A DNA stretch of 55,339 nucleotides, from the NCBI RefSeq assembly GCF_001042475.2, contig NZ_LECW02000011.1, forward strand, positions 1 to 55,339, read 5' to 3'. This DNA comes from Bacillus glycinifermentans (GTDB lineage: Bacteria; Bacillota; Bacilli; Bacillales; Bacillaceae). Under the pieces are notes generated by a model. That model was not told where the DNA came from. It made no database searches and worked only from the letters and a program-made list of their open reading frames with translations. Below, piece after piece: positions 38,758-49,769 of this stretch. A program made the translations under genes and the position numbers. Position 1 is the first letter of the stretch, and each line of letters starts with the position of its first letter.

Positions 38758-39760
38758 TCTAAAGCCGGGTTCAACCATTGTTGGAAAGTGGAACAATCAT
38801 TCCTATAAGATCATCAGACAGCTTGGAAAAGGGGCTAATGGCGTTGTTTATCTGGCCGATTCCAAAGGAGGCCGCGTGGCGTTGAAAGTAAGCGATGACA
38901 GCCTGTCGATTACCTCGGAAGTGAATGTTCTCAAATCTTTCTCAAAGGCCCAGGCAAGAGCAATGGGGCCTTCTTTTTTTGACGTGGACGATATGCATGT
39001 ATCGGGCGGCGGCAAAAAACTTTCATTTTACGTTATGGAATATATAGAGGGGCCGCTTCTTTTGCGTTATATCGCCGAAAAAGGGGAAGAGTGGATTCCT
39101 GTACTGATCAGCCAGCTTCTGTCCAATTTATCCATCATCCACCGCGAAGGGTGGGTATTTGGAGACTTAAAACCTGAAAATCTGATCGTAACGGGGTCCC
39201 CGGCAAGAATCCGCTGCATCGATGTCGGGGGAACGACAAAAAAAGGCCGGGCAATCAAGGAATACACCGAGTTTTTTGACAGGGGATATTGGGTGTGCGG
39301 GACACGCAAGGCCGAACCTTCGTATGATTTGTTTTCCGTTGCGATGATCATGATAAATTGCGCGGTGAAAAAAGAATTCAAAAAAACCGGAAATCCAATG
39401 AGCCAGCTTCTTTCAGTCATCGACAGCCATCCGTTTTTAAAAACCTACAAAACGGTTCTGGTATCGGCTTTTAAAGGAGCATACAAAACGGCTGATGACA
39501 TGAAGAAGGGCCTGCTTGAGGCCGGCCGCCCCGACGGCAGCGAAAGGCTGCGTTCATCAAGAACCGGATATGCTTCTTCTGTGTCGGCTCCGCCGAATAG
39601 CGCGGCACAAAGGAGGCCGGCCGTGTCGCGCCAGCAGATGAGAAGCGGTCGCAAACTGAAAAGGAAGCGCCGGAAATCCGGGGGCATCTTTGAAACATTG
39701 CTGATTGTCGTCAGCGTCCTCGCCTTTTATTTTGCGTATATCGTTCTCTTTTTTATGTGA
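38723..39760 (+). CDS. yabT: Membrane-anchored serine/threonine kinase YabT
   Basis: A Hanks-type kinase acting in early sporulation; in B. subtilis it is DNA-stimulated and phosphorylates RecA and AbrB. The Gly loop LGKGANGVVYLA, the Lys in VALKVSD, the catalytic FGDLKPEN (HRD replaced) and the metal site IDVGGT (DFG changed to DVG) are visible. A basic, Arg/Lys/Ser-rich linker (about 255-320) likely binds DNA, and a single membrane segment ends the protein (about 325-344). No extracellular sensor domain is present. At 345 residues it is slightly longer than B. subtilis YabT. Confidence 0.92.
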   Translation: MMKDASTSLAGNLKPGSTIVGKWNNHSYKIIRQLGKGANGVVYLADSKGGRVALKVSDDSLSITSEVNVLKSFSKAQARAMGPSFFDVDDMHVSGGGKKLSFYVMEYIEGPLLLRYIAEKGEEWIPVLISQLLSNLSIIHREGWVFGDLKPENLIVTGSPARIRCIDVGGTTKKGRAIKEYTEFFDRGYWVCGTRKAEPSYDLFSVAMIMINCAVKKEFKKTGNPMSQLLSVIDSHPFLKTYKTVLVSAFKGAYKTADDMKKGLLEAGRPDGSERLRSSRTGYASSVSAPPNSAAQRRPAVSRQQMRSGRKLKRKRRKSGGIFETLLIVVSVLAFYFAYIVLFFM

Positions 39761-39860
39761 GCGGATTATCCGGCGATAGCTCTTCTTTGCAGGGAATGAT
39801 TGAAAGTGTTAGGATATTTATATCTTTTGAAATACACCCTGCTTTTAGTGGGAGGACATC

Positions 39861-41291
39861 GTGAAAAGTATTGAAAAGTTTATGAAAAAAAACGATCTGT
39901 CTTTTGACGAAGTGACAATCATTGCAGGAGTCTCCGGAGGGCCTGATTCGATGGCTCTGCTTCATGCGTTGAAATATACGATTCCTGCTTCGGCAACACT
40001 GATTGCCGCACACGTCGATCACATGTTCAGAGGCGCTGAGTCTGAACAGGACATGCGGTTTGTACAGGAATTTTGCGAAGCGGAGGGCATTCTTTGCGAG
40101 GCGCTGCAGATTAACGTTCAAAAGTATGCCGCCGAAAAAAATCTCAACAAACAGGCAGCGGCAAGGGAACTGCGCTTTCGCTTCTTTAAAGACCAGATGG
40201 AAAAGCACCGTGCGGAATATTTGGCCCTCGCTCATCATGGGGATGATCAAATTGAGACGATGCTGATGAAATTGGCGAAGGGAACCATCGGCTTAGGACT
40301 AGCCGGCATCCGGCCAAAGCGGCGATTTGGAGAGGGATGGCTGATCAGGCCGTTTCTCGGTCTTTCCAAGGAAGACATTTTGGATTACTGCAAGGCGAAT
40401 CATGTACCGTTTAGAACGGATCCGAGCAATGATGAAGATGATTATACACGGAACAGGTTCCGGCATCATGTTCTCCCTTTCTTAAAGGCGGAGTCGGAAG
40501 ATGTCCATAAGCGTTTTCAAACAGTCAGCGATTCGCTGGCTGAAGATGAAATATACTTACAGGCATTAACGAAAGATAAAATGAATACAGTAATCACAGA
40601 CAAGTCGAGTTCCAGCGTCAAGATCAGCGTTGAACGGCTTCTTGAACTGCCTTTGCCTTTACAAAGAAGAGGAGTTCAACTAATATTAAACTATCTTTAT
40701 GAAAACGTTCCATCTGCGTTTTCAGCCCATCATATTAAAGTCCTTCTGGAATGGATTTCAAAAAAAGATCCATCCGGTTCGCTTGATTTTCCAAATGGGT
40801 TAAAAGTGGTCAAATCTTATCATACATGTTTGTTTACATTTCACCCGTTGCAATGTGAAAACATTTCCTATCATTATGAAATAAGCGGAGCAGACGAAGA
40901 AGACCTGATGCTTCCGGGCGGCTTCTCTCTTCATGTGACGAGACAAGGCAAAGATCTTACTTTGAAAGGAAATGATGTTTTTGCAACAAGTCCAAAGCAG
41001 GTTCATTTCCCCCTTTATGTGCGGACAAGGCAAAAAGGGGACAGAATCAAACTTAAAGGGATGAACGGCTCAAAAAAGGTAAAAGATATATTTATTGATG
41101 AAAAAGTGCCTCTTGCAAAAAGAGACAGCTGGCCCATTGTGACAGACGCGGAAGGAAGGATTATCTGGATACCGGGTCTGAAAAAAACCGATTTTGAGGA
41201 ACTTGATGTTACAAACAATGATCGCATTGTATTACAATATAGACAGCATGAAAAGTGTAGGGGGCTAGCAAAGAATGAAACACGATATTGA
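39861..41291 (+). CDS. tilS: tRNA(Ile)-lysidine synthase
   Basis: Converts C34 of tRNA-Ile(CAU) to lysidine, so that it reads AUA and accepts isoleucine; essential. The ATP PP-loop SGGPDS is at residues 25-30. [16 protein letters not shown] and DYTRNRFRH are family motifs, and the C-terminal tRNA-binding domains follow. The GTG start lies behind GGGAGGAC. At 476 residues it is close to B. subtilis TilS. Its end overlaps hprT by 17 bases; the two proteins interact in B. subtilis to activate ftsH, which is next. Confidence 0.95.
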   Translation: MKSIEKFMKKNDLSFDEVTIIAGVSGGPDSMALLHALKYTIPASATLIAAHVDHMFRGAESEQDMRFVQEFCEAEGILCEALQINVQKYAAEKNLNKQAAARELRFRFFKDQMEKHRAEYLALAHHGDDQIETMLMKLAKGTIGLGLAGIRPKRRFGEGWLIRPFLGLSKEDILDYCKANHVPFRTDPSNDEDDYTRNRFRHHVLPFLKAESEDVHKRFQTVSDSLAEDEIYLQALTKDKMNTVITDKSSSSVKISVERLLELPLPLQRRGVQLILNYLYENVPSAFSAHHIKVLLEWISKKDPSGSLDFPNGLKVVKSYHTCLFTFHPLQCENISYHYEISGADEEDLMLPGGFSLHVTRQGKDLTLKGNDVFATSPKQVHFPLYVRTRQKGDRIKLKGMNGSKKVKDIFIDEKVPLAKRDSWPIVTDAEGRIIWIPGLKKTDFEELDVTNNDRIVLQYRQHEKCRGLAKNETRY

Positions 41292-41814
41292 GAATATTTT
41301 GATCTCCGAGGATGAGATCCAGCAGAAAGTCAAGGAGCTCGGCGCTTCCTTAACGGAAGAGTATAGCGACAAGTTCCCGCTGGCCATCGGTGTATTGAAG
41401 GGGGCCATGCCATTTATGGCTGACCTTATCAAGCATATTGATACTTACTTGGAAATGGATTTCATGGATGTATCAAGCTATGGCAATTCCACGGTATCTT
41501 CCGGAGAGGTTAAAATCATTAAGGATTTGGATACGTCTGTAGAGGGCCGTGACATCTTGATTATTGAAGACATCATCGACAGTGGGCTGACTTTGAGTTA
41601 TCTTGTAGAGCTTTTCCGATACCGCAAGGCGAAGTCGATTAAGATTGTTACCCTTCTTGATAAACCGAGCGGACGCAAGGCGGATATCAAAGCGGACTAC
41701 GTCGGTTTTGAGGTTCCGGATGCTTTCGTTGTAGGATACGGTCTTGACTATGCGGAACGCTACCGCAATTTGCCTTACATCGGAGTGCTAAAACCGGCGG
41801 TTTATGAAAGCTGA
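41275..41814 (+). CDS. hprT: Hypoxanthine-guanine phosphoribosyltransferase
   Basis: Salvages hypoxanthine and guanine with PRPP. The PRPP loop [13 protein letters not shown] and the catalytic [12 protein letters not shown] flexible loop are present, as is the purine-binding Lys in the C-terminal [27 protein letters not shown] region. 179 residues. It is translationally coupled to tilS. (p)ppGpp inhibits this enzyme in Bacillus; that is family knowledge and is not seen here. Confidence 0.96.
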   Translation: MKHDIENILISEDEIQQKVKELGASLTEEYSDKFPLAIGVLKGAMPFMADLIKHIDTYLEMDFMDVSSYGNSTVSSGEVKIIKDLDTSVEGRDILIIEDIIDSGLTLSYLVELFRYRKAKSIKIVTLLDKPSGRKADIKADYVGFEVPDAFVVGYGLDYAERYRNLPYIGVLKPAVYES

Positions 41815-41832
41815 TTGGGTAAGGGATATCTG

Positions 41833-41862
41833 TTGTATTGGAACGATTTTCTATGATACTAT
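41833..41862 (+). promoter_or_regulatory. ftsH promoter
   Basis: TTGTAT (41833-41838), 18 bases, TACTAT (41857-41862), located between hprT and ftsH. Confidence 0.55.
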
Positions 41863-41899
41863 TGAACATAGTTGTGCTTACTGTGGGAGGAGGTAAGGA

Positions 41900-43819
41900 A
41901 TGAATCGGGTCTTCCGTAATACCATTTTTTATTTACTTATTTTATTAGTTGTGATCGGAGTTGTGAGCTACTTCCAAACCGCAAATCCGAAAACCGAAAA
42001 TATGACGTACAGTGACTTTGTTTCAAACCTTGAAAACGGGAAGGTTACTAATGTTTCCATGCAGCCTGTGAGAGGTGTGTATGAGGTCAGAGGGCAGCTG
42101 AAGAATTATGCCAAAGACCAGTATTTCCTGACCCATGTACCTGAAGGACGCGGGGCAGACCAGATTGTTGCCGACGCTAAGAAAATGAAGGTACTGGTTG
42201 AACCTGCTCAGGAAACGAGCGGATGGGTGACCTTCTTTACCACCATAATCCCTTTTGTTATTATCTTCATTCTTTTCTTCTTCCTGCTTAATCAGGCTCA
42301 AGGCGGCGGAAGCCGTGTCATGAACTTTGGTAAAAGCAAGGCGAAGCTCTATACCGAAGAAAAGAAACGCGTCAAATTTAAAGATGTGGCAGGAGCGGAT
42401 GAGGAAAAGCAAGAGCTGGTAGAAGTCGTTGATTTCCTGAAAGATCCGCGCAAATTCGTTGAGCTCGGAGCGAGAATTCCAAAAGGCGTGCTTTTAGTCG
42501 GACCTCCGGGAACCGGTAAAACATTGCTGGCGAAAGCTTGTGCGGGTGAAGCGGGCGTGCCTTTCTTCAGCATTAGCGGATCAGACTTCGTTGAAATGTT
42601 CGTCGGGGTCGGTGCATCCCGTGTGCGCGACTTGTTTGAAAATGCAAAGAAGAATGCGCCGTGTCTGATTTTCATCGATGAAATTGATGCCGTCGGACGC
42701 CAGCGGGGAGCCGGCCTTGGCGGCGGTCACGATGAACGTGAACAAACGCTGAACCAGCTGCTTGTCGAAATGGACGGATTCAGCGCCAATGAAGGGATCA
42801 TTATTATCGCTGCGACAAACCGCGCCGATATCCTGGACCCTGCATTGCTGCGCCCGGGACGCTTTGACCGTCAAATCACGGTTGACCGTCCGGATGTTAA
42901 AGGACGTGAAGCTGTCCTGAAAGTACATGCGAGAAATAAACCGCTTGACGAATCGGTAAACTTAAAAGCGATTGCGATGAGAACGCCTGGATTCTCAGGT
43001 GCGGATCTTGAGAACCTTCTCAATGAAGCGGCTCTTGTAGCGGCCCGTCATGACAAAAAGAAAATCGACATGACTGACATTGATGAAGCGACAGATCGTG
43101 TCATTGCAGGTCCTGCCAAAAAAAGCAGGGTTATTTCCAAAAAAGAACGCAATATCGTGGCATATCACGAAGCGGGTCACACCGTCATCGGCCTGGTGTT
43201 GGACGAAGCCGATATGGTGCACAAAGTAACGATCGTTCCCCGCGGCCAAGCGGGCGGTTATGCCGTCATGTTGCCTAGGGAAGACCGTTATTTCCAAACG
43301 AAGCCGGAGCTTCTTGATAAAATCGTCGGCCTGCTTGGAGGGCGCGTATCTGAAGAGATTACCTTCGGTGAAGTCAGCACGGGAGCCCATAACGACTTCC
43401 AGCGTGCTACGAACATTGCAAGACGGATGGTAACGGAATTCGGTATGTCCGAAAAACTTGGTCCGCTTCAGTTTGGACAGTCACAAGGCGGTCAGGTGTT
43501 CTTAGGCCGCGACTTCAACAATGACCAAAACTACAGCGATGCGATCGCGTACGAAATCGATAAGGAAATTCAGCGTATCATTAAAGAATGTTATGAACGT
43601 GCGAAAGAGATCCTGACCGAGAAACGCGACAAACTTGAACTGATCGCTCAAACATTGCTGGAAGTTGAAACGCTCGATGCTGAGCAAATCAAGCATCTGT
43701 ACGAAAACGGAAGACTTCCTGACCGCGATGTTTCAGCTGATGATGAGAAAACAGATGACGTGAAAGTGAACATCAACAAACGAGAAGATCAAGAGAAAAA
43801 AGAGGATGAAAAAGAGTAA
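41900..43819 (+). CDS. ftsH: ATP-dependent membrane zinc protease FtsH
   Basis: A hexameric AAA+ metalloprotease that degrades membrane and regulatory proteins, including Spo0E-type phosphatases in sporulation control. Two N-terminal membrane segments (about 7-25 and 110-130) flank an external domain. Walker A GPPGTGKT is at 201-208, the second region of homology is near [17 protein letters not shown], and the zinc motif HEAGH is at 423-427. The C-terminal tail is rich in Asp, Glu and Lys. 639 residues. Confidence 0.97.
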   Translation: MNRVFRNTIFYLLILLVVIGVVSYFQTANPKTENMTYSDFVSNLENGKVTNVSMQPVRGVYEVRGQLKNYAKDQYFLTHVPEGRGADQIVADAKKMKVLVEPAQETSGWVTFFTTIIPFVIIFILFFFLLNQAQGGGSRVMNFGKSKAKLYTEEKKRVKFKDVAGADEEKQELVEVVDFLKDPRKFVELGARIPKGVLLVGPPGTGKTLLAKACAGEAGVPFFSISGSDFVEMFVGVGASRVRDLFENAKKNAPCLIFIDEIDAVGRQRGAGLGGGHDEREQTLNQLLVEMDGFSANEGIIIIAATNRADILDPALLRPGRFDRQITVDRPDVKGREAVLKVHARNKPLDESVNLKAIAMRTPGFSGADLENLLNEAALVAARHDKKKIDMTDIDEATDRVIAGPAKKSRVISKKERNIVAYHEAGHTVIGLVLDEADMVHKVTIVPRGQAGGYAVMLPREDRYFQTKPELLDKIVGLLGGRVSEEITFGEVSTGAHNDFQRATNIARRMVTEFGMSEKLGPLQFGQSQGGQVFLGRDFNNDQNYSDAIAYEIDKEIQRIIKECYERAKEILTEKRDKLELIAQTLLEVETLDAEQIKHLYENGRLPDRDVSADDEKTDDVKVNINKREDQEKKEDEKE

Positions 43820-43845
43820 CCGGCTCGCTTTCCATTCTTGAAAGA

Positions 43846-43879
43846 AAAACTGCCAAACATTGCTTTTGGCAGTTTTTTT
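43846..43879 (+). terminator. ftsH terminator
   Basis: AACTGCCAAA / TTTGGCAGTT 10-bp perfect stem with a 7-base loop and seven T. Confidence 0.9.
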
Positions 43880-44009
43880 GTTTTCCGTTCGGACATCGGT
43901 TTCCCCGGACAGTTTTGATTCGTTTACAAAAAGAATCGGCATCGTGTATTGTATGATGGTAGAATGTTTTATGTCCAAGTAAGAGAAACTAGTCAAAAGT
44001 GGTGATCAG

Positions 44010-44786
44010 ATGTTACTTGTTATAGATGTGGGAAATACGAACACCGTCCTCGGTGTATATCATAACGGAGAGCTCGAATATCACTGGCGGATCGAAACGA
44101 GCCGCCATAAAACAGAGGATGAATTCGGTATGCTCATTCGTTCTTTATTTGATTATGTGGGATTGATGTTTGACCAAATTGAAGGAATCATCATTTCTTC
44201 CGTTGTCCCGCCGATCATGTTCGCGCTCGAAAGAATGTGCACCAAATATTTTCACATCGAACCGCAAATTGTCGGTCCCGGCATGAAAACGGGATTAAAT
44301 ATCAAATACGATAATCCGAAAGAAGTCGGGGCAGACCGCATCGTAAATGCTGTGGCGGCCATTCATCTCTACGGAAGCCCGCTGATCGTGGTTGATTTTG
44401 GAACGGCGACAACGTACTGTTATATTAATGAGCGCAAGGAATACATGGGCGGAGCGATCGCACCCGGTATTACGATATCGACCGAAGCCCTTTATTCGAG
44501 AGCTGCCAAGCTTCCGAGAATTGAAATTGCCCGGCCGGATAACATCATCGGCAAAAGTACGGTCAGCGCGATGCAATCCGGCATTCTTTACGGCTATGTC
44601 GGACAGGTCGAAGGCATTGTCAAACGGATGAAATGGCAGTCGCGGCAAAATCCGAAAGTAATTGCGACAGGCGGTCTTGCATCATTGATTGCCGATGAAT
44701 CCGACTGCATCGATGTCGTAGATCCGTTCCTTACGTTAAAAGGGCTGGAACTGATTTACGAACGGAATCGCGTTGAAAGTGTTTAG
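44010..44786 (+). CDS. coaX: Type III pantothenate kinase
   Basis: First step of coenzyme A synthesis, an isozyme of the CoaA route. It has the ASKHA fold with phosphate loop [12 protein letters not shown] (5-16), [11 protein letters not shown] and DFGTATTYC; the last includes the catalytic Asp region. 258 residues, as in B. subtilis CoaX. The enzyme class is potassium-dependent and insensitive to CoA feedback. A weak promoter (TTTACA-N18-TATTGT, 43923-43952) may drive it. hslO follows after 10 bases. Confidence 0.95.
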   Translation: MLLVIDVGNTNTVLGVYHNGELEYHWRIETSRHKTEDEFGMLIRSLFDYVGLMFDQIEGIIISSVVPPIMFALERMCTKYFHIEPQIVGPGMKTGLNIKYDNPKEVGADRIVNAVAAIHLYGSPLIVVDFGTATTYCYINERKEYMGGAIAPGITISTEALYSRAAKLPRIEIARPDNIIGKSTVSAMQSGILYGYVGQVEGIVKRMKWQSRQNPKVIATGGLASLIADESDCIDVVDPFLTLKGLELIYERNRVESV

Positions 44787-44796
44787 GAGGATGACA

Positions 44797-45666
44797 ATGG
44801 ATTATTTAGTAAAAGCCATAGCGTATGACGGCAAAGTCCGCGCATATGCAGCGAGAACGACAGAAACAATACATGAAGCGCAAAGGCGCCACAATACATG
44901 GCCTACGGCCTCTGCCGCTTTAGGCAGGACGATGACGGCGGCCGTGATGCTCGGCTCGATGCTGAAAGGCGAAGATAAGCTTACGGTTAAAATCGAAGGG
45001 GGCGGGCCGATCGGGGCCATCGTCGCCGACGGGAACGCAAAAGGTGAAGTAAGGGGATATGTCTCAAATCCGCACGTTCATTTCGATTTGAATGAACAAG
45101 GGAAGCTTGACGTCAGAAGAGCGGTCGGAACTTCCGGGACATTAAGCGTCGTGAAAGACCTCGGGATGCGCGAGCTGTTTACGGGCCAGGTTGAGATCGT
45201 TTCCGGGGAGCTCGGCGAGGATTTTACGTATTACCTCGTTTCGTCCGAGCAAGTTCCGTCATCCGTAGGCGTCGGCGTTCTCGTCAATCCCGACAATACG
45301 ATTTTGGCAGCAGGCGGGTTTATCATTCAGCTGCTCCCGGGTACTGACGATGCAACCATTACAAAGCTTGAAACCAATTTATCAAAAGTGGAGCCGATAT
45401 CTAAGCTGATTCAAAAGGGCCTTACACCTGAAGAAGTACTTAGCGCTGTCTTGGGAGAGGAACCGGAAGTGCTTGAGACAGTTCCCGTCCGCTTTGCGTG
45501 CAATTGTTCGAAGGAGCGCTTTGCAAGAGGGATTATCGGACTTGGCAAACAGGAGATTCAGGCGATGATCGATGAAGACGGCAAGGCTGAAGCGCAATGT
45601 CATTTCTGCAATGAAACGTATTTGTTTACAAAGGAAGAGCTTGAAGCGCTTCTAAATGAGATATAA
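44797..45666 (+). CDS. hslO: Redox-regulated chaperone Hsp33
   Basis: A holdase chaperone switched on by oxidative unfolding. Four cysteines at the C-terminus form the zinc redox switch: C235 and C237 (CNC), C268 and C271 (CHFC). The N-terminal half contains [22 protein letters not shown], typical of the family. The ATG at 44797 is six bases from AGGAGG; an ATG at 44791 abuts the site and a TTG at 44773 lies inside coaX. 289 residues. Confidence 0.95.
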   Translation: MDYLVKAIAYDGKVRAYAARTTETIHEAQRRHNTWPTASAALGRTMTAAVMLGSMLKGEDKLTVKIEGGGPIGAIVADGNAKGEVRGYVSNPHVHFDLNEQGKLDVRRAVGTSGTLSVVKDLGMRELFTGQVEIVSGELGEDFTYYLVSSEQVPSSVGVGVLVNPDNTILAAGGFIIQLLPGTDDATITKLETNLSKVEPISKLIQKGLTPEEVLSAVLGEEPEVLETVPVRFACNCSKERFARGIIGLGKQEIQAMIDEDGKAEAQCHFCNETYLFTKEELEALLNEI

Positions 45667-45667
45667 T

Positions 45668-45693
45668 ACCCGCTACCCGTTAGCGGGTCTTTT
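45668..45693 (+). terminator. hslO terminator
   Basis: ACCCGCTA / TAGCGGGT perfect stem with a 5-base loop, then CTTTT. Confidence 0.85.
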
Positions 45694-45719
45694 ACAATAA
45701 GGAAAGGGGAGAAACAAAT

Positions 45720-46613
45720 TTGAAATCAAGACTGGTGCCGATCGTATTGGGTGCACTTTTCGTCAATTGCATTGTAATCGCATACGTCCTTACAAAATCG
45801 ATGACGGCTTCTTCTTCATCTGCTCAGGAGGTTATTGCCAATATTGGCAATAACGAAATTACGAGGGAAGAATGGCTGAGTAAAATGGAAGAGCGGTATG
45901 GGAAATCAACATTGGAGGATATGATTAATGACCGGGTCGTCGACCGGCTCGCCGAAAAAAACAAAATCAGCGTCTCTAAAGACGAAATCGACAGGGAATT
46001 TCTTCTGATCAAAGCCGTATACAATTCTTTTTACGAAGATGAAGGCACGACGGAAAAAGAGTGGAGAGAGCAAATCAGGCATAATATCCTTCTTGAAGAA
46101 TTGCTGACGAAAGATATCGTCATTTCTGACAACGAATTAAAATCGTTTTACCAAAAAAACAAGGACTTATACACATTCGATGATTCTTACCGGCTGAAGC
46201 ACATCGTTGTAAAAGAAAAAAGCGAAGCCGAGCGGGTTTTAAAAGAGTTGAAGGACGGTTCAAGCTTTGAAGCCGCCGCCGCGGAACACTCGACAGACCG
46301 GTATACGGCTCCATATGGAGGAGACCTTGGATTCGTCAACGAACAGCGGGATAACGTCCCTTCAGAATACATAGAGACGGCCAAACGTCTAAAAGACGAT
46401 CAATGGACGACAGAGCCGCTTAAAGTCAGCCAAGGCTACGCGATCGTCCTGCGAAAAGAAAAGCTCGACGGGCGGACATTTACATACGATCAAGTAAAGG
46501 ACCAAATCCGAAGACAGATTGCCATGGATCAATTAGGAGACAAAGCGTCGGTCAAAACGCTTTGGAAAGATGCGGATGTTTCGTGGTTCTATGACCGAAA
46601 AAATAAAGATTGA
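45720..46613 (+). CDS. yacD: YacD, membrane-anchored PpiC-type peptidyl-prolyl isomerase
   Basis: A 297-residue extracytoplasmic protein with one N-terminal membrane anchor (about 5-25) and no obvious lipobox, so unlike the foldase lipoprotein PrsA it is not clearly lipidated. A SurA/PrsA-like chaperone region (about 38-145) precedes a parvulin domain (about 150-245: RLKHIVVKEKSEAERVLKEL then DLGFV). The TTG start lies behind AAGGGGAG. Its function in Bacillus is not established; assisting folding of exported proteins is the likely role. Confidence 0.88.
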   Translation: MKSRLVPIVLGALFVNCIVIAYVLTKSMTASSSSAQEVIANIGNNEITREEWLSKMEERYGKSTLEDMINDRVVDRLAEKNKISVSKDEIDREFLLIKAVYNSFYEDEGTTEKEWREQIRHNILLEELLTKDIVISDNELKSFYQKNKDLYTFDDSYRLKHIVVKEKSEAERVLKELKDGSSFEAAAAEHSTDRYTAPYGGDLGFVNEQRDNVPSEYIETAKRLKDDQWTTEPLKVSQGYAIVLRKEKLDGRTFTYDQVKDQIRRQIAMDQLGDKASVKTLWKDADVSWFYDRKNKD

Positions 46614-46638
46614 CAAAATATTTTGATATTGATAAATT
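46610..46638 (+). promoter_or_regulatory. cysK promoter region
   Basis: TTGACA (46610-46615), 17 bases, TAAATT (46633-46638); the -35 overlaps the yacD stop. A TATAAT at 46642-46647 is an alternative -10. The following CCAATAAAAATACTCGGAA resembles a CymR operator as I remember it, which would repress cysK in cysteine-rich conditions. Confidence 0.55.
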
Positions 46639-46683
46639 ATTTATAATCCCAATAAAAATACTCGGAAATTGAGGTGTTCATAA

Positions 46684-47610
46684 TTGGTTCGCGTTGCAAA
46701 CTCTGTTTATGACTTAATTGGAAATACACCGATCGTAAAATTAAATCGACTAGCCGATGAAGACAGCGCTGATGTATATGTAAAACTGGAGTATATGAAT
46801 CCGGGAAGCAGTGTAAAAGACCGGATTGCGCTTGCGATGATCGAAGACGCTGAAGAAAAAGGCCTTTTGAAAGAAGGAGACACCATCATTGAGCCGACAA
46901 GCGGAAATACGGGAATCGGCCTGGCGATGGTTGCTGCCGCAAAAGGCATTAAAGCGATTCTCGTCATGCCTGATACGATGAGTTCTGAACGCCGCAACCT
47001 TCTTCGCGCTTACGGTGCTGAGCTCGTGCTGACGCCGGGTGCGGAAGGCATGAAAGGGGCCATTAAAAAGGCGGAAGAGCTTGCGAAAGAGCACGGCTAT
47101 TTCATGCCGCAGCAATTCAACAACCCTGCGAATGCCGAAATTCACCGCCGTACGACAGGCCGAGAAATCGCCGAGCAATTCGGCGATGAAGGTCTTGATG
47201 CGTTCATCGCAGGTATCGGTACAGGCGGAACGATCACAGGTGCAGGAGAAGTGCTGAAAGAAAAACACCCTTCCATCAAAATATTCGCGGTTGAGCCGAC
47301 GGACTCGCCGGTTCTTTCCGGAGGAAAACCGGGTCCGCATAAAATACAGGGAATCGGAGCCGGATTCGTTCCTGAGATTTTGAATACCGATGTTTATGAT
47401 GAAATCATTACGGTTAAAAATGAAGAAGCCTTCGAATATGCCCGCAAAGCAGCGAAAGAAGAAGGAGTGCTCGGCGGAATTTCTTCAGGTGCTGCGATTT
47501 TTGCCGCGCTTCAGGTCGCCAAAAAGCTTGGAAAAGGCAAAAAAGTGCTCGCGGTGCTTCCGAGCAACGGAGAAAGATACTTAAGCACGCCGCTTTATCA
47601 ATTTGAATAA
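46684..47610 (+). CDS. cysK: Cysteine synthase A
   Basis: O-acetylserine sulfhydrylase, PLP-dependent, forming cysteine from O-acetylserine and sulfide. The PLP Lys is K45 in [15 protein letters not shown] binds the substrate carboxylate, and [10 protein letters not shown] and the C-terminal ISSGAAI complete the cofactor site. The TTG start has TTGAGGTG upstream. 308 residues. In B. subtilis CysK also partners the regulator CymR, forming a sensing complex. Confidence 0.97.
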   Translation: MVRVANSVYDLIGNTPIVKLNRLADEDSADVYVKLEYMNPGSSVKDRIALAMIEDAEEKGLLKEGDTIIEPTSGNTGIGLAMVAAAKGIKAILVMPDTMSSERRNLLRAYGAELVLTPGAEGMKGAIKKAEELAKEHGYFMPQQFNNPANAEIHRRTTGREIAEQFGDEGLDAFIAGIGTGGTITGAGEVLKEKHPSIKIFAVEPTDSPVLSGGKPGPHKIQGIGAGFVPEILNTDVYDEIITVKNEEAFEYARKAAKEEGVLGGISSGAAIFAALQVAKKLGKGKKVLAVLPSNGERYLSTPLYQFE

Positions 47611-47627
47611 ATACGGAAAGCCATAGG

Positions 47628-47652
47628 CCGTCGACATTGTCGGCGGTTTTTT
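47628..47652 (+). terminator. cysK terminator
   Basis: CCGTCGAC / GTCGGCGG eight-pair stem (one G-U), three-base loop, six T. Confidence 0.88.
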
Positions 47653-47757
47653 GTGTTTTCGCGGTTTTTTACGTATTGGAAACGAAATTCTCTTTTCCTA
47701 GAAAAAAGAGATGCTTTACAATAGGGACAGTAGAATAACGGCAGAGGAATGATTACG

Positions 47758-49188
47758 ATGAGACAACGAAGGCCCGTAGCTAGAACGTTTCCTTTTTCCA
47801 ATGAGCGTTTTTTACAGCGGTATGAGCACCTTTCCAAAGGGAAAGAACATCATGTTCTTCTGGAAAGCGCCAGAGGCGGCGAATACAGTATTGCCGGCAT
47901 TGACCCTGTGGCCATAGCGAAAGGAAAAGATGGCATCACAACGATCCATTATAAAGGGGAGACCATATTCAAAGAGGGAGATCCGTTTTTGCAGTTCACA
48001 AGGTGGTTTCAAACGCTGAAAACGGAGACGGTTGCAGATTTTCCAGATTTTCAGGGAGGGGCTATCGGCTTTTTAAGCTATGATTATGCCCGGTATATTG
48101 AAAAATTTAAGCTCCTGTCAATCGATGATCTGCAAACGCCTGATTTATTTTTTCTCGTGTTCGACGATTTGGCCGTTTATGATCATGCAAAGGAGCAGCT
48201 TTGGCTGATCACCCACACCGAAGAGGACGAGCTCTCCGCAGCTTATGAGAAGCTGGATCTGCTTGAAAAGATGTGGAAATTGGAGGACAGCGAAGCGGTA
48301 AAACGTGAAAAGCCCGCTGAAAACAAGGGCGCAACATTTGCTTCATCGTTTACCGAAGCCGGTTTTTCACAAGCCGTGGAGAAAATAAAGCAATATATTG
48401 CAAGCGGAGACGTCTTTCAGGTTAACCTCTCTTTGCGGCAGTCAGAAAGGCTGTCGGCACCGTCATTTGACGTCTATAAAATGTTAAGGGAAGTGAATCC
48501 GTCACCTTACATGGCCTATTTGGAAACGCCCGATTTTCAAGTGATTTGCGGATCGCCAGAACTGCTCATTAAAAAGAAAGGGTGGCTTCTTGAAACAAGG
48601 CCGATCGCAGGGACGAGATCCCGGGGAAGAGATGAGGCAGAGGATGAATCGCTTGCAAACGAACTGATCATGAATGAGAAAGAACGCGCGGAACATGTCA
48701 TGCTTGTTGATTTGGAGCGAAATGACCTTGGAAGAGTGTCAAAATACGGTTCCGTGCGCGTCAATGAATTTATGGTGATTGAAAAATACTCCCATGTGAT
48801 GCACATTGTGTCAAACGTGTGCGGGGAAATAAGAGATGAGTGCGACGCCGTAGACGTAATCCATGCCGTGTTCCCGGGAGGAACGATTACCGGGGCGCCG
48901 AAGGTCAGGACGATGGAAATTATTGAGGAGCTTGAGCCGACGCGGCGAGGGCTTTATACTGGTTCTATAGGATGGTTCGGATATAATCAAGATATGCACT
49001 TTAATATCGTCATCCGGACGATCTATGTTAAAGCAGGCCATGCGTTCATGCAGTCGGGAGCGGGAATCGTCATCGATTCAAACCCTAAGCATGAATACAA
49101 GGAATCGTTCAAAAAGGCCATAGCGATGAAAAAGGCGATAGAGCTGAGTGAAGAAGAGAAAAAAGAGCAGAGGAGAGTTGAGAAATGA
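47758..49188 (+). CDS. pabB: Aminodeoxychorismate synthase component I
   Basis: Joins chorismate with ammonia from PabA to make 4-amino-4-deoxychorismate for folate. It has the anthranilate-synthase-I fold, with [38 protein letters not shown] and [15 protein letters not shown]. The ATG at 47758 is spaced nine bases from AGAGGA, while an ATG at 47749 abuts it. 476 residues. It is the first gene of the folate operon, and its stop overlaps pabA (ATGA). Confidence 0.95.
   Translation: MRQRRPVARTFPFSNERFLQRYEHLSKGKEHHVLLESARGGEYSIAGIDPVAIAKGKDGITTIHYKGETIFKEGDPFLQFTRWFQTLKTETVADFPDFQGGAIGFLSYDYARYIEKFKLLSIDDLQTPDLFFLVFDDLAVYDHAKEQLWLITHTEEDELSAAYEKLDLLEKMWKLEDSEAVKREKPAENKGATFASSFTEAGFSQAVEKIKQYIASGDVFQVNLSLRQSERLSAPSFDVYKMLREVNPSPYMAYLETPDFQVICGSPELLIKKKGWLLETRPIAGTRSRGRDEAEDESLANELIMNEKERAEHVMLVDLERNDLGRVSKYGSVRVNEFMVIEKYSHVMHIVSNVCGEIRDECDAVDVIHAVFPGGTITGAPKVRTMEIIEELEPTRRGLYTGSIGWFGYNQDMHFNIVIRTIYVKAGHAFMQSGAGIVIDSNPKHEYKESFKKAIAMKKAIELSEEEKKEQRRVEK
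49139..49182 (+). promoter_or_regulatory. Candidate TRAP-binding site over the pabA ribosome binding site
   Basis: A run of TAG/GAG/AAG triplets at about 49139, 49146, 49151, 49156, 49165, 49173 and 49180 ends three bases before the pabA ATG. Tryptophan-bound TRAP represses pabA (trpG) translation at such a site in B. subtilis. Confidence 0.55.
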
Positions 49189-49769
49189 TTTTAATGATCG
49201 ACAATTATGATTCGTTTACGTACAATTTGGTTCAGTATTTAGGAGAGCTTGGCGAAGAGCTTGTTGTGAAGCGGAATGATGAGATCGCGCTCGCGGATAT
49301 CGAAGACATGTCCCCTGACTTTCTGATGATTTCACCTGGACCGTGCAGCCCGGATGAAGCAGGGATCAGCCTTGAAGCAATCCGGTTTTTTGCCGGGAAG
49401 ATTCCGATTTTCGGCGTCTGTCTCGGACACCAGTCGATCGCTCAGGTCTTCGGCGGCGACGTGGTCAGGGCGGAACGTTTGATGCACGGGAAAACATCCG
49501 AGATTTTACACGACGGGTTAACGATCTTTAAAAATCTTGAAAACCCGCTGACCGCCACCCGATATCATTCACTGATCGTAAAGCCTGAAACGCTGCCTGA
49601 ATGCTTTGTCACATCAGCATGGACAGAAGAAGGGGAAATCATGGCGATCAGGCATAAGGAATTGCCGGTTGAAGGCGTGCAATTCCATCCGGAGTCCATC
49701 ATGACCTCCTTTGGAAAAGACATGCTGAAAAACTTTATTAAGACATACCGAAAGAAAGTGAATGCATGA
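49185..49769 (+). CDS. pabA: Glutamine amidotransferase PabA/TrpG
   Basis: Supplies ammonia from glutamine to PabB and, in B. subtilis, also to TrpE, so it serves both folate and tryptophan synthesis. It is a class I amidotransferase with nucleophile C79 in GVCLGHQSI and the His/Glu pair in VQFHPESI. 194 residues. The start overlaps the pabB stop and the stop overlaps pabC (both ATGA). Tryptophan control is suggested by the triplet repeats ahead of it. Confidence 0.96.
   Translation: MILMIDNYDSFTYNLVQYLGELGEELVVKRNDEIALADIEDMSPDFLMISPGPCSPDEAGISLEAIRFFAGKIPIFGVCLGHQSIAQVFGGDVVRAERLMHGKTSEILHDGLTIFKNLENPLTATRYHSLIVKPETLPECFVTSAWTEEGEIMAIRHKELPVEGVQFHPESIMTSFGKDMLKNFIKTYRKKVNA

Noticed and set aside
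39789..39842. GCAGGG / CCCTGC inverted repeat between yabT and tilS as a terminator
   Set aside because: The loop of about 42 bases is too long and the T-run is short; chance is more likely.
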